In this document: positions 35,750 to 46,294 of the stretch, piece after piece
Layout: each line of letters opens with the position of its first letter
Position numbering within the stretch: position 1 is the first letter of the stretch
Origin: DATAOG01 sp963757395
GTDB taxonomy: Bacteria > Pseudomonadota > Alphaproteobacteria > Geminicoccales > Geminicoccaceae
DNA: 64,000 bases
NCBI GenBank assembly: GCA_963757395.1
Contig: CAVWRK010000001.1
Coordinates: 124,001-188,000 of the forward strand
Direction of reading: 5' to 3'
Made by a program: the position numbers and the translations under genes
The notes under the pieces: model-generated
Database searches by the model: none
Told to the model about the DNA's origin: nothing
What the model saw: the letters and a program-made list of their open reading frames with translations, nothing else

Positions 35750-36739
35750 ATGAGCCCAAAGATCCTTGTGACCGGAGCCAACGGTTATACTGGCAACTAT
35801 TTCTGCCGATATCTGGCGGATCGAGGGATTCCGACGCGCGGCATGTATTATCCGCCAGACGGCAAGCCAGACGACGCCGCACCCAACCTGGAGCTCGTCC
35901 CAGGCGACCTGCTGGACCGGGCCAGTCTGCGGCGGGCGCTCGACGGCATCGAGGTCGTGCAGAACGTCGCCGCGCTCTACCGCCCGACCAACGTTCCCGA
36001 GAAGCTCTATTGGGAGGTCAACGTCGAGGGAGTGCGCAACATCCTCGAAGAGGCGGCGCAGGCCGGCGTCAAGCGCTTCGTGCAGTGCTCGACGATGGGC
36101 GTCCACGGCACCGTGGATCGTCCGCCGGGCAACGAGGAGTCGCCAATCAAGCCCGACGACTACTACCAGATCACCAAGCACAAGGGCGAGGTCCTGGCGC
36201 TGGAGCGCGGCCGCGAGCTCGGACTCTGGGTGAGCGTGGCCCGGCCGGCCGGGATCTATGGACCGCGCGAGAAGCGCTTCCTGAAGCTCGCCAAGCTGAT
36301 CAAGAGCGGCCGTTTCGTCATGTTCGGCTCGGGCGAGGTGACCTACCACTTCGCCCACGTCGACGACCTGTGCGCCGGCCTGATGCTGTGCGCCGAACGC
36401 GACCAAGCGCAGGGCGAGGCGTTCATCCTCGGCGACGATCACGCGATCACGCTCAACCAGGTGGTCACGGTCATGGCGGCAGCGCTCGGGGTTCCGCGAC
36501 CCAAACTGGCGCTCCCCTATTTTGTCCTGTACCTGCCGGCGGCGATCTGCGAGTTTGCCTGCAAGCCGTTCGGCATCGCGCCGCCGCTCTACCGCCGGCG
36601 CGCCGCCTGGTTCGCTTCGACCCGCGCCTTCGACATCAGCAAGGCGCGCACGGTGCTTCGCTACCAGCCGAAGATCCGACCCGAGGACGGGCTCAAGGAG
36701 ATGGTGCGCTCGTTCGCCGATGCGGGCTGGTTCGACTAA
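35750..36739 (+). CDS. NAD-dependent epimerase/dehydratase (extended SDR)
   Basis: A 329-residue extended SDR. The NAD loop is ILVTGANGYTG at residues 5-15, CSTMGVHG holds the catalytic Ser, YYQITK is the Y-x3-K pair, and ARPAGIYGP follows. The C-terminal part (FACKPFGIAPPLYRRR, GLKEMVRSFADAGWF) resembles 3-beta-HSD/epimerase-type enzymes. It probably modifies a nucleotide sugar or polyprenyl-linked intermediate. It starts 22 bases after the GlpD-like gene. A copy reduced to its two ends lies at 44030-44117. Confidence 0.88.
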   Translation: MSPKILVTGANGYTGNYFCRYLADRGIPTRGMYYPPDGKPDDAAPNLELVPGDLLDRASLRRALDGIEVVQNVAALYRPTNVPEKLYWEVNVEGVRNILEEAAQAGVKRFVQCSTMGVHGTVDRPPGNEESPIKPDDYYQITKHKGEVLALERGRELGLWVSVARPAGIYGPREKRFLKLAKLIKSGRFVMFGSGEVTYHFAHVDDLCAGLMLCAERDQAQGEAFILGDDHAITLNQVVTVMAAALGVPRPKLALPYFVLYLPAAICEFACKPFGIAPPLYRRRAAWFASTRAFDISKARTVLRYQPKIRPEDGLKEMVRSFADAGWFD

Positions 36740-36824
36740 ACCTCCGGCTCTACGTCAGGCCGAGCGAAGTCTATGCAAGCCGGGCTCCGGGCTGGGTGGG
36801 GCAGGCGAATGGAGGAAGCGTTCC

Positions 36825-38625
36825 ATGGCTGGGCTGTTCGGCGTCGTCGGCGCCGCACGTGAGGCACCGTTGCGCACCATGGCCCGCCTGTTGGCGCATC
36901 GCGGCCCGAGGACCGATTATCTGCGGCCATCGCCCGACCTGGCGCTTGGCACCGTGCACAGCGATCCGAACACGCGTCTGGCCAGACGGGGCCAAGCGTC
37001 CATTGTCTGCGACGCCACGCTCTATAACGCTCCCGATCTGATCGCCCGCCTCAAAGAGCGGCGGATCGAAGCGGCACCAGAACTCGCCTGCGGACGTGCT
37101 GCTCGCGCTCCATCAGGGCTTCGGCCTGGAAGGGATCGAGCTGATCGATGGCGATTTCGCCTACGTGATCGTCGACCACGACAGTAAGGAGGTCGTGCTG
37201 GCGCGCGATTTCTTCGGCTGTCGACCGTTGTACTATGTTATGCTGCCCGGTGGCGGTCTGGCCTTCGCGTCAGAGTACAAGGCCCTGCTCGCGCTGCCGG
37301 AGGTCGAGCCGGAAATCGACCGCGACATGGTGCAGTATCTGCAGTGCGCCAAACACCTTCCGGTCGGGCGCACGCTGTTCACCGGTATTGCCGAAGCTAC
37401 GCCGGGCGCCGCTCTGCGGATGACCTCGACGGGCGGGATCACCGCGCGACATGAGTGTCCGCCCCTGACCTTGGATGTCCGCGTGACCGCTGAGGAGGAA
37501 GCGGTCGACCTGGTCCGCCGGACTTTGGTTGAAGCGGTGCGCCGGCGCTCGACGGACATCGATCAGATCGGTCTCGCGCTCAGCGGCGGCATCGATTCGA
37601 TTGCCCTTGCCTATCTGCTGCGTCAACTCCACCCAGACAAAGAGATCCACACCTTCACCGCCGGCGCGGGTCCCGACGATCCAGAGATCGTCACGGCGCG
37701 CAAGGTCGCGGCCAAGATCGGGGCCACCCATCACGACGTGTTGACCCCGCCCGAGCTTCTCGACAGCGGTTTGCGCGACCTGGTCTGGCACCTGGAAGAT
37801 CCATACGCCCGGAGCGAGGCGATGCAGCTCCTCCAGCTCGGGCGCTTCGCCAGACATCGCGTCGACGTCCTCCTGACGGCGCAGGGCTCGGACCTTCTCT
37901 TTGCCGGCTCGCCCAAATCCCTGGTGTTCTACCTGATGCGCCTGCTGCCGCCGTGCCGGTCCGGCCTGCATCAGCTGTATGACCTGACGCAATTGTCCCT
38001 GCCGCCGCACGGCGTTGTGGGCAAGCTGCTCGACCGGCTGTACGCCAGAGGCAAGGTGCCATCCGTGCCCAGCGTGCCGGGCGCACACCTGCCCGCGCGA
38101 ACGGTCCTGCCGCCGATGCAGCCCGAGTTCGTCAACGCCAATCTTTTGGCCGAATTCCAGCTGTCGCCGAAATTCGAGCGCACCTTCGCGGCGTCCGGCC
38201 TGGAACATCGGTCGCCGTTCCTCGATGTGGACCTCGCGCGCGCCGCCTTCTCAATCACAGATGCACTCAAGATCCGTCGTCGGATCAACAAGTACGTGCT
38301 GCGAAAAGCACTCGCCACGATCGTCGACGACGAGTTCTGCGGCCTTGCCAAATTTCCACAACGGATGAGGTATGATCTGGCGTTCGCGGAGACCCTGGAC
38401 CGGATCGCCGCCGAGCCGCTCTCGGATGCCAACGTGCGGCGCCGAGGCCTGTTCGAGCCGGCGAGCATCCGGGCGCTGTTCGTCCGCCCGCCCGGCCAGC
38501 CCTACTCGGCCGAGGCGGCGATGCGGATCTGGACCGCTCTGCTCACCGAGTATTGGGCGGAGTTGTTTGTCGACGACCGGGCGGGGTTGCGGGCGGCCGA
38601 CCAGGATGCGGCGGCGGCAACCTGA
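36825..38625 (+). CDS. Asparagine synthase-like amidotransferase, N-terminal Cys missing, one frameshift
   Basis: Two frames join near 37083; the span is 3n+1. The N-terminal glutaminase domain begins MAGLFGVVG where family members start MCG, so the catalytic Cys is Ala and glutamine cannot be used in the normal way. FAYVIVDHDSKEVVLARDFFGCRPLYY follows. The synthetase domain has the PP-loop LALSGGIDSIALAYLL, and later GLEHRSPFLDVDLA. It would activate a carboxylate by adenylation and use ammonia or another amine. GGAGG precedes ATG 36825. The intact-Cys relative is at 44220. Confidence 0.8.
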
Positions 38626-38754
38626 TGTGTGCAACCGCGATGGAACTCTAACGACCAAGGGATACGAACGGTACGCCGGAAAGTGGATCTTCTACATCCT
38701 GGGCAACTTCATTCTCCTGACGAGAGAATTCCCTGCGGTTCAGGGACGGGCTGC

Positions 38755-40017
38755 TCATCGGCAAGCGTCAGCAGGTCGCCGGGTGTGCTCCTTCAGCTGT
38801 GGCAGGACAATGGATGCGGCGACCACAATCCGGCCCGCCCAGCCCAGCATCGCACCGCAAAATGACTCCTGTTAGCCCCCAGCGTGCGCCGATGATCGCT
38901 CCGATTCCGCCGACCTGCCACCAGGATCCAGGACCACAGGTTCCAGACAGCGAGCCGTTGGCTGCTGGCGAGAGCGGTGACGGCCGCGTTAGCGAACCCG
39001 GACAGGACGCGGATCAAGCCCGACGCGATGGCTGCCAGCATGAGACCCGCCGAAAAATGGTATTTGGCTCGGAGAACCCAGTCGGATAGGACCGGCATCA
39101 GGTACCAGATTGCCGCGCAGCCGACCAGCGCCATCCCGTGAACGATGGCGGCCTCGTGAATGAGCAGGCGCCGCCTTGCCGAGATAGTCATGGCATTTCG
39201 CAGCCTGGGCACAAGCGTCCGCGCAACACTCATCTGCAACAATCGGAACGGCGAGATGACGATCGCCGCCAGCACGGCGAAGGTGGCCAAGTCCTCGAGA
39301 GCAAGCAGCTTCGGGATCATCAGCCGTTCAATCTGGAGCATCAGCTCCGCGGCCCCGGCGACGCTTGTCCAAAGGAGCGCTTCGGTCCAGTAGAATCGCT
39401 GGTCGGAAACTGCCTCCGCGGTTCTCGCCGATGAGCTTTTGCCAACCCCACGATTGCCAAGATGATCTGGCCGAGCACGAGGACGGCAAGTGGCAAGCTT
39501 GTGTCAGCGAACTCGAAGCCCGCGATGACCGCACCCAGAAGCAGGAAGCAGTTCGAACCTTGAGACAGTACAACCGATATCGAGAATCGCTCCTGCGTTG
39601 AAAACAGAGCTGCGGCCAGGTGCGCGACACCACCGCCGGCGATCGCGAGCCCGATGATCGCCATATGCGCCAAGTGAAGTGATAGACGAAGCGGGCCACA
39701 GCCGCGACCGCCAGCCCGCATGCAATCCCCGTCATCATTCCCCTAAACAGCAGCTGCGGCGTCGCTGCGAGTCGCTGCCGGACGACAACGCCCTGCAGGC
39801 CTAAAGGGGCAAGAGGAACGGCGAGGGTGACCAACGATAACGCAAGAGCTGGGCGTGCATAGTCGTGCGTGGGCAGAAATCGAGCCAACAGAAGGTTGGC
39901 CCCCGAGAACCCAAGCCCGCTGATTGCCATAGAGCGCAACCACTTGCAGGGAGGGCGAACGCCAGAGGGCTCTGACAGGGCGGCCGCTCTGATCGCTTTA
40001 GATTGCCACATGGGCAT
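38755..40017 (-). pseudogene. Wzx/MATE-type oligosaccharide flippase, multiply frameshifted
   Basis: Minus strand, readable in four frame segments: LRSMAISGLGFSGANLLLARF (about 39680-39960), AHMAIIGLAIAGGGVAHLAAA (39435-39665), then LLWTSVAGAAELMLQIERLMIPKLLALEDLATF to LASSQRLAVWNLW (38930-39380), and MLGWAGRIVVAASIVLPQL to a stop at 38755-38757. Each is strongly hydrophobic, and the order matches a 12-14-helix polysaccharide flippase. At least three frame breaks make a functional product unlikely unless they are sequence errors. It opposes the flanking genes. Confidence 0.65.
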
Positions 40018-40065
40018 TTGCTTCCGAGCGCCGCGCGAAGGGATCGTCGGAGACTAAGTCGAGGG

Positions 40066-41621
40066 TCATCGAATGTGAAATCCGTATTCGACAGCCCAAG
40101 CAAGCCCTCTTGCGACGGCTATCGCTCCGCGGACCACTGCCGGCTTGTCGTCTTCGGGCACTACTTCGTACCGCGAGGACCCGACGGAGGTTGACGAGTA
40201 GGGTCGCGGATCGTGGACAATGCCTTCAGGCAGGTGCTCCGGGACCGGATGTCCCGAAACCAGCCGGTACGCCGAAAGGAACCTAATGCCAACCGGAGTA
40301 AGCAGGACCAGGGCACGTACTTTGTAGATCCGCCGGTCGGCCAACAGGGGGCATTTCACATAGGCCTGATACAATCCGTACTTGTTAGTGAAGGCGTGCA
40401 GCACGCGTTCCTGAAGCTCGCGCTGACGTGGCGCCCGCAGGGCAATCGACGACATGGCGCGGGCTTGTTCCGCGGAGCTGGCTTTGAGAAAATAAACGCC
40501 GCGACCCGCCTCGACCTCTGGGAGTTTGTATACCAAGTTCGGAAACGGCTCCTCCGGAGCCCCCTCCATAAGCACCGGGTCGGACCGAACGGCGGAAGGA
40601 GCAGATCCGGATCGCCGGTCTCACGCTGGTACAGTGCTAGCGCCCGATAGGTGGCGCGCTTGAGCCCGAGCAAGCGATCAAGACTGGTCGGATAGGCTCG
40701 GATGCGGCCACCAACGTGCCATTATCCGTCAGGGGCGGTATACCGTAGCTCCGTGTCGCGCTCGCTTGGTACGTTTGGCAGGTCAACCAACGTCAATTGG
40801 ATCTGCGGTCCCGGGCCTCCTCCTCGTATCGGCATGCCGTGATGGCTCGACCCCCGAAGAACTGTTGTCAATACCACCAGATGGCGGTATCCATGTCCAC
40901 AGCGAAATTCAGCAGATTGAGACGAAAGGATCGCGCTCATACAGCGCGGAACGTTCCGGGCGCTGCGCAGGGCTGGTGTTGCTCTCCGCCAGCCAAAAAC
41001 CACCGGCGCCAGGCAAGAGATCAAGGCCGAGCACGCGACCGACCGTATTTTGTCGTGCAGGATCGTGCCAGTAGCCTCGGTATTGCGCAGTCTGAGGGAT
41101 CTCGCGTGCGTAGCAGATGGCAAAATCACGCGGATCCAGGCCGGCAAGGCCTAGCACTTCCGGCAATGTCGGCCTGGACGAGAAACGCCCTTTCACCACC
41201 AACTGCTGGCGGCGCAGCCCTCCAACGAGAAATGCCGGCGCCTTCCTTGTGCCGTACGCGAGGACGTCCGCAACTTCGCGGGCATGCCGGGACCACCTCG
41301 ACCCTGTGGTGCCCCAGCGGTAAACCTTGTGCTTGAGCCGCCACAACAAGCGGAGAAGGAGCGGGTACCAGGGGCCCAGTTCGTAGCCGCGGACCTCCCA
41401 GCGGTCGCGCTCGACGATAGCTTGCACGATGGCGGCTCGTGCAGGTTCGGGCAAGGAAGCGAACTGCCCAAATGCTTCTCGGGTCGAAAGGCGACATCTA
41501 ACGTTTCCTCTCTGGATGTGCTGGCGATGGCTAGGCGGAGTTCGCGGGCGACTGCCGGGAGCAATCTGTGGTCGTCGTCGAGTTGATCCAGTGCCTGGCG
41601 GAGCATGGCAGGGAAGTTCAT
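40066..41621 (-). pseudogene. ATP-grasp-like protein gene, multiply frameshifted
   Basis: Minus strand. It starts MNFPAMLRQALDQLDDDH at 41621. After a break near 41460 it runs EPARAAIVQAIVERDRWEV through RGYWHDPARQNTVGRVLGLDLL and FWLAESNTSPAQRPERSALYERDPFV (to about 40915). More breaks follow, with LLGLKRATYRALALYQRETGDP near 40640, and then LVYKLPEVEAGRGVYFLKAS to the stop at 40066. The last piece resembles an ATP-grasp lysine/glycine loop. I do not know the family. The whole gene reads as about 518 codons with four or more breaks, probably decayed. Confidence 0.5.
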
Positions 41622-42048
41622 CGAATCACCCGTCGGCTCTGTAAGCTGATCCTTTGCGATGCCGTGCATTTAGCCAGATCTCCCGGGAACACTGATCATG
41701 GCGCCGAGAGCGCGGGAAAGCGCCCCGGCGATCTATAAAGATATGAAACCACAACGGTCAGGACCATTGTCCAGATGGCGACGGACCTGCTCTTCGGGCA
41801 GCGCGACGGCCGGTCGCCGCGGCACCCGCTCAATGTGGCTGTTTTCAAAGACGCCGCGCTCGCGCGCCACTCGTTAACGGCCGCGAGTGCTGGCCGTCCT
41901 CTAGGAATGGCGCGGAAGCTAACGCCGTCGGTGACGGCAGGGATCATAACCGTTTCGCCCTCTCATCATATTTTGGCTGGCCCCCTCGTGTAGCTTCCGG
42001 GCACCGTAAATCGAGTTTAAAGGTCGTCGCCTACACGATCAATAGTTC
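41622..42048. other. 427-base gap, degraded sequence
   Basis: No gene recognised. Codon structure is lost on both strands, and the stretch is less GC-rich than the core chromosome. It lies between the broken ATP-grasp-like gene and the fragmentary second glycan unit. CCTAGG at 42048-42053 marks where homology to the UPF0104-type protein begins, a likely recombination joint. Confidence 0.35.
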
Positions 42049-42327
42049 CTAGGGGTGGTCCTGACCGCAGTGATCGGGTGGGCGTTCGGCCTTCACGTAC
42101 CATTCGTGTACTTTCTGGTGATCGTGCCGACCATCTTCCTGCTGATCATGCTGCCGATCTCGATCGGTGGCCTTGGCGTGCGCGAAGCCGCCTACGTCTA
42201 TCTGTTCGGCCTCGTCGGGGTCGCCCCCGAGGCCGCCCTCGGGCTCGCGATCGTGAATTACCTGCTCCGCCTTCTGTCTGTGCTCACCGGAGCCTGGGTC
42301 TACGCCAGAAGGGGAGTACAAGGATAG
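42049..42327 (+). pseudogene. C-terminal fragment of a UPF0104 (LPG synthase TM-like) membrane protein
   Basis: About 91 codons reading VVLTAVIGWAFGLHVPFVYF, then IMLPISIGGLGVREAAYVYLFGLVG and GAWVYARRGVQG. This is the same segment as the last ~90 residues of the intact protein encoded at 46295-47245 (IPLSIGGLGVREASYVYLLGLAG, GAWIYATRG). The N-terminal two thirds are missing. There is no plausible start, so it is a truncated copy. Confidence 0.8.
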
Positions 42328-42379
42328 CCAGGCGTGTTCGGCAGATGCCAGTGGGCATGGGGCATCCGTAGCCTCCCCC

Positions 42380-43561
42380 GCGAATTCATCCGGCGCGATC
42401 GTCACGCCCAGCTCGGTGGTCTCCTGTCGGGTGCCGCCGCCTGCCTTTACTGAAGCACGTACCGATCGGCTTCTCATTCGCCAAAGCGGTCTATGACCTG
42501 CTTCTGGCCGCAACGGTGATTCGCCTGCTGCGGAGCCGTCGCTTCGTCGCGGTCCACGCGATCGAGGAGGCCGCGTTCTTCGCCGTCCCGATTGCCCGCT
42601 GGTTTCGCAGACCGGTCGTGGCGGATCTCGACTCCGACATCTGTTACCAGCTGCGCGCCAGTCCGTCGCCCTTGGTCCGTTCTCTGGCCAGGCTTGGCGG
42701 TCCGTTGCGGCGGCTTGCGCTGGCGCGGTCGAGCTGCATCCTGACCGTGGCCCCGGCATTGACGAGACTGTTCGCGGAGGAAAGTCCGAGCACGCGGGTC
42801 TTCGAGGTCAGGGACATCCCGGCCGAATCCGCGCGGCGGCCGCCCGACCCGCGAATCGTCATGCGGCTTCGCGACGAACTGGGCCTATCGTCGCGGCAGG
42901 TTGTCGTCTACACCTCGATCCCAGGCAAGAGACTGAGATGCTGATCGAAGCCATGGCGGTCCGCGAGCGCTTCCCCGAGGCCGTGCCTTTGCTAGTGGGC
43001 GGTGAGCCGCGCCAGATCGAACGCCCGCGGCGGCGCCCGGCGACCGTTGGCGTGGCCAACGCAGCACGCATGGTCGGCAAGCGTCCGTTGGAGGAAATGC
43101 CCGAATTCATGGCATTGGCGACCGTGCTCGCTTCGCCCCGCCCGGAGCCTCGCGTGACCCCACTCAAGATCTACACTTACATGGCGAGCGGCCGGCCGAT
43201 CGTTGCCACTGATTTGACGACCCACACGGACGTGCTCGATCGTGCCACGGCGATTTTGGTCCCGCCGACTGCAGAGGGCGTGGCACAAGGCATGATACGG
43301 GCGTTCGACGACCCCGCAGCGGGCGAGCGGATGGGCCAGCAGGCCCGGCAGAAGGTCGAGCGGGATCATACCTATGAGGCCTTCAGGGAACAGCTCCGAA
43401 AGGTTTACGCCTATCTCGAAGAGCAGAACCACCGAACCAGCCGGAAGACGCTTTCATGGAGATGGGACCTCCGTGAGAAGGCGCCATCGCCTCCCGGCCG
43501 CTCACCGGAGACGACGACCCAAGAGACTATCCGCGAGACGATCTCCAATGGGTCGGCGTAG
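42380..43561 (+). pseudogene. Glycosyltransferase family 4, frameshifted copy
   Basis: Readable in pieces: RLPLLKHVPIGFSFAKAVYD then HAIEEAAFFAVPIARWFRRP and FAEESPSTRVFEVRD to VVVYT (42441-42916). One base on, LDPRQETEMLIEAMAVRE continues to PLKIYTYMASGRPIVATDLTTHTDVLDRATAILVPP and a stop at 43559-43561. The order and spacing match the family 4 enzyme at 31824. The break near 42917 looks like one missing base. Another shift near 42420 and the missing N-terminus mark it as a decayed copy. Confidence 0.7.
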
Positions 43562-43689
43562 ATTGCCCGGGGTCGACCACCGCCGGGGGCGGCGAAGCCT
43601 GTTCGCTTGGCCGCAACGCGAGGCCTCGGGACGGCGGACGCGGCCGCACCGACCGGAAGCGTCGGTCGGTGCCCAAGGGACAGAGCAGC

Positions 43690-44014
43690 TCAGGCGATAT
43701 CGCGGCCCGTTCGCCGTGCGCTTGACGCCAGAGGAAGACCCGAGCGCAAAATCCTTGCGCAAGGTTCTGTGGTCGCCTACCAGCATCTCGGAAGAAATCG
43801 TGACCGCCTCGAATCGTGCGCTGGGTCGGGACGCCGGCGTGATGTCGGCCGAGTTCGGGTGGAGCATGGCGCTGAAGCAGCCGGAATTGGCGGAGGCGCC
43901 AGCGAAGGACGCGGTTCGGTTCGCGCGACTTGCAGAGGCCTGCCCGGCTGCTGCTTATTGGCGGCAGCCGATCTGCCACAGATCGAGTTCGAGACCAAAG
44001 GAACGTGGTCCTAG
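43690..44014 (+). pseudogene. C-terminal fragment of a GlpD-like dehydrogenase
   Basis: EEDPSAKSLRKVLWSPTSISEE and then GVMSAEFGWSMALKQPELAEA align with the C-terminal domain of the intact protein at 34009-35727 (KSEKSLRDIFHCC...REEM; DMMQAELGWSMSRKRAELADA). The FAD domain and most of the protein are gone. It is followed directly by the start of a second epimerase, as in the intact unit. Confidence 0.7.
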
Positions 44015-44029
44015 GTCGGGTGGCATCGC

Positions 44030-44117
44030 ATGAATCCGAGAATCCTGGTGACGGGCACCAATGGCTACAGGGTCTGAAGGAGATCGTCCCTTCTACCAGG
44101 AGGCGGGTTGGCTTTGA
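44030..44117 (+). pseudogene. NAD-epimerase reduced to its two ends
   Basis: ATG at 44030 starts MNPRILVTGTNGY, which matches the first 13 residues of the intact epimerase (MSPKILVTGANGY). It then jumps to GLKEIV and, after one more shift, FYQEAGWL followed by a stop at 44115-44117. The intact protein ends GLKEMVRSFADAGWFD. About 300 codons in between are deleted. Confidence 0.75.
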
Positions 44118-44219
44118 CCCGTCGCGAGGATCAGGGTCGTCAAGCCGGACGCCGCGCACCCCGGCTGTCGCGTCAGCGTCGCGGCTAGCCTCACTCGCCC
44201 GCAGCGAAAAGGCCTGTCC

Positions 44220-46140
44220 ATGTGTGGCATCACCGGGATCCTGTCGCCGAGCAACCGCCACGTCATCGTGCCGATGACCGACGCCATCGTCCACCGGGGA
44301 CCCGACAGCTGCGGCTACTATCGGGACGAGCACATTTCCCTGGGCAACCGACGCCTGAGCATCATCGATCTGACCACCGGCGACCAGCCGATCGCCAACG
44401 AAAGCGGCCAGGTGCAACTGGTGTGCAATGGCGAGATCTATAACAGCCCCGAACTTCGCCGCCAACTATCCGCGGCCGGTCATCAGTTCAAAACGATGAC
44501 CGATATCGAGGTCATCGTCCATCTCTACGAAGATTATGGGACCAATTGCGTACGGCATCTGCGCGGCATGTTCGCATTTGCGCTGTGGGACAAAAACAGG
44601 CAAATCCTGCTGCTGGCCCGCGACCACATGGGCCAAAAGCCGCTTTTCTTCGTCAATAATGGTCAAGATTTTCTGTTCGGATCCGAAGTCAAGGCAATCC
44701 TCGCGTCCGGTCTGGTCGCACCGGCGATCGACCTGGAGGGTCTGTGGCACTATGTTTCGATGCGTTTCATGCCGGACCGCTATTCTCTGTTCAAGGGCAT
44801 CAAGAAACTGCCGGCAGGCACGGTGCTGACCTGGGAGCACGGCGTGGTCCGGCTCGAGAAATACTGGGACCTGCGCTTTACCGACAAGGTCCGGGCAAGC
44901 GAGCGCGAGGTCGAGGACGAGCTCGACCGCCTGTTGTCCGAGACCGTCCGAATGCATCTGCTGAGCGACGTTCGCGTCGGCGCGTTCCTGAGTGGCGGGA
45001 TCGATTCCAGCATGGTCTCGGCGATGATGGCGACGGCGAGCCCGGAACCGGTCCCGGTCTTTTCGATCGGGGTCAAGGAACAGGGCTTCAACGAGCTGCC
45101 CTACGCGCGCCAGGTCGCTGCGCGCTACGGCATGGAGGCCCACGAGCGCGTGGTCGAGGCGGATCTGATCCGTCTGGTCCCCGCGATGGTCTATCATATG
45201 GACGAACCCGCCGATCCTTTCGGCGTCGGCGTGTATCTCGTGTCCCGAGCGGCGCGGGACGTCGTCAAGGTGGTCCTGACCGGTGACGGCGGCGATGAGA
45301 GTTTTGCCGGCTACGACCGCTTTGCCGGACAACGGCTGCTCGATTACTATGCGCTCTTGCCACAATGGTTCCGGCGACTGGTGCGTCCAGAAGATCGTCG
45401 AGCGCATTCCCGACTCCTTCGGTTACAAGAGTCTGGCGCAGAAGGCGCGCTGGCTGAACGAATTGTCGCTGTTCGGCCGGGACCGGCGCTACGCGGAGAG
45501 CATGAGCTTTCTCCGGTTCACGCAGACGGCCAAGGAACAGCTGTTCACCCCTGCCGCCAGAGGTCAGATCGAAGACTACGATTCAACGCAGAAGATCTTG
45601 GATTTTTTCGGATCCGCCAACGTCGAGGACCTCGTCGATCGCATGCTGTACACCGACTTGATGACCAGGATGCCCGACCATCTCCTGGTGACGGTCGACC
45701 GGATGAGCATGGCGCATTCGCTCGAGACCCGGTCGCCCCTGGTCGACTACAAGGTCGTGGAATATGCCGCGTCCATTCCTGGCGATCTCAAACTCAAAGG
45801 CGGCCAGCTGAAATACCTGCTGAAGAAGGTCGCCGCCAGGTATCTTCCGCCAGAGCTGATCAAACGAAAGAAGCAGGGCTTCGGCTTTCCCCTGGCGCAC
45901 TGGATGCGTACCGACTTGCGCGAGTTTATCGAAAACCTGTTCGCCGAATCGCGTTTCGTCGAATTGGGCATTTTCGATCGGACCTACGTGGAGCGATTGA
46001 TCGAACAACACGGGTCAGGCCGCGTAGATCACAATTACCGACTGTGGTTGCTGATCAATCTCGAGGTCTGGTATCGCTTGAACTTCGAAGGCTCGACCGT
46101 CGACGCCATGCGCGTCGTAATCGAGCGGCTCATGGGTTGA
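44220..46140 (+). CDS. asnB: Asparagine synthase (glutamine-hydrolysing) family, one frameshift
   Basis: About 640 residues when two frames join near 45385 (span 3n+1). The N-terminus MCGITGIL keeps the catalytic Cys of the glutaminase. HRGPDS, NGEIYN and FAFALWD follow, then the PP-loop FLSGGIDSSMVS, LTGDGGDESFAGYDRF and SLETRSPLVD. It makes an amide from a carboxylate with glutamine and ATP. In surface-glycan loci such enzymes often amidate a sugar acid rather than aspartate. It has an intact active site, unlike its relative at 36825. Confidence 0.85.
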
Positions 46141-46294
46141 GAGCTCTCGCCGGCATTGGGGGCTAGATCGACGTCACGATGTTGCAGCCTCGTCGCATTG
46201 ATGGCAAGAATTGGAGGTGCGCCAGCGATGGAATCGATTCTTGGACGGCGAGGGTAAGGTGGGCTTTAAGTCGGTGGACGCCACGACGGCCACG

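Noticed and set aside
35740..37041. 433-aa plus-strand ORF over the epimerase gene
   Set aside because: Off-frame shadow with Arg-rich sequence; the epimerase frame has Rossmann and YxxxK motifs.
40797..41336. 179-aa plus-strand ORF and similar frames in 38.6-42 kb
   Set aside because: They are antisense to the broken flippase and ATP-grasp-like genes, whose minus-strand frames show membrane helices and conserved motifs.
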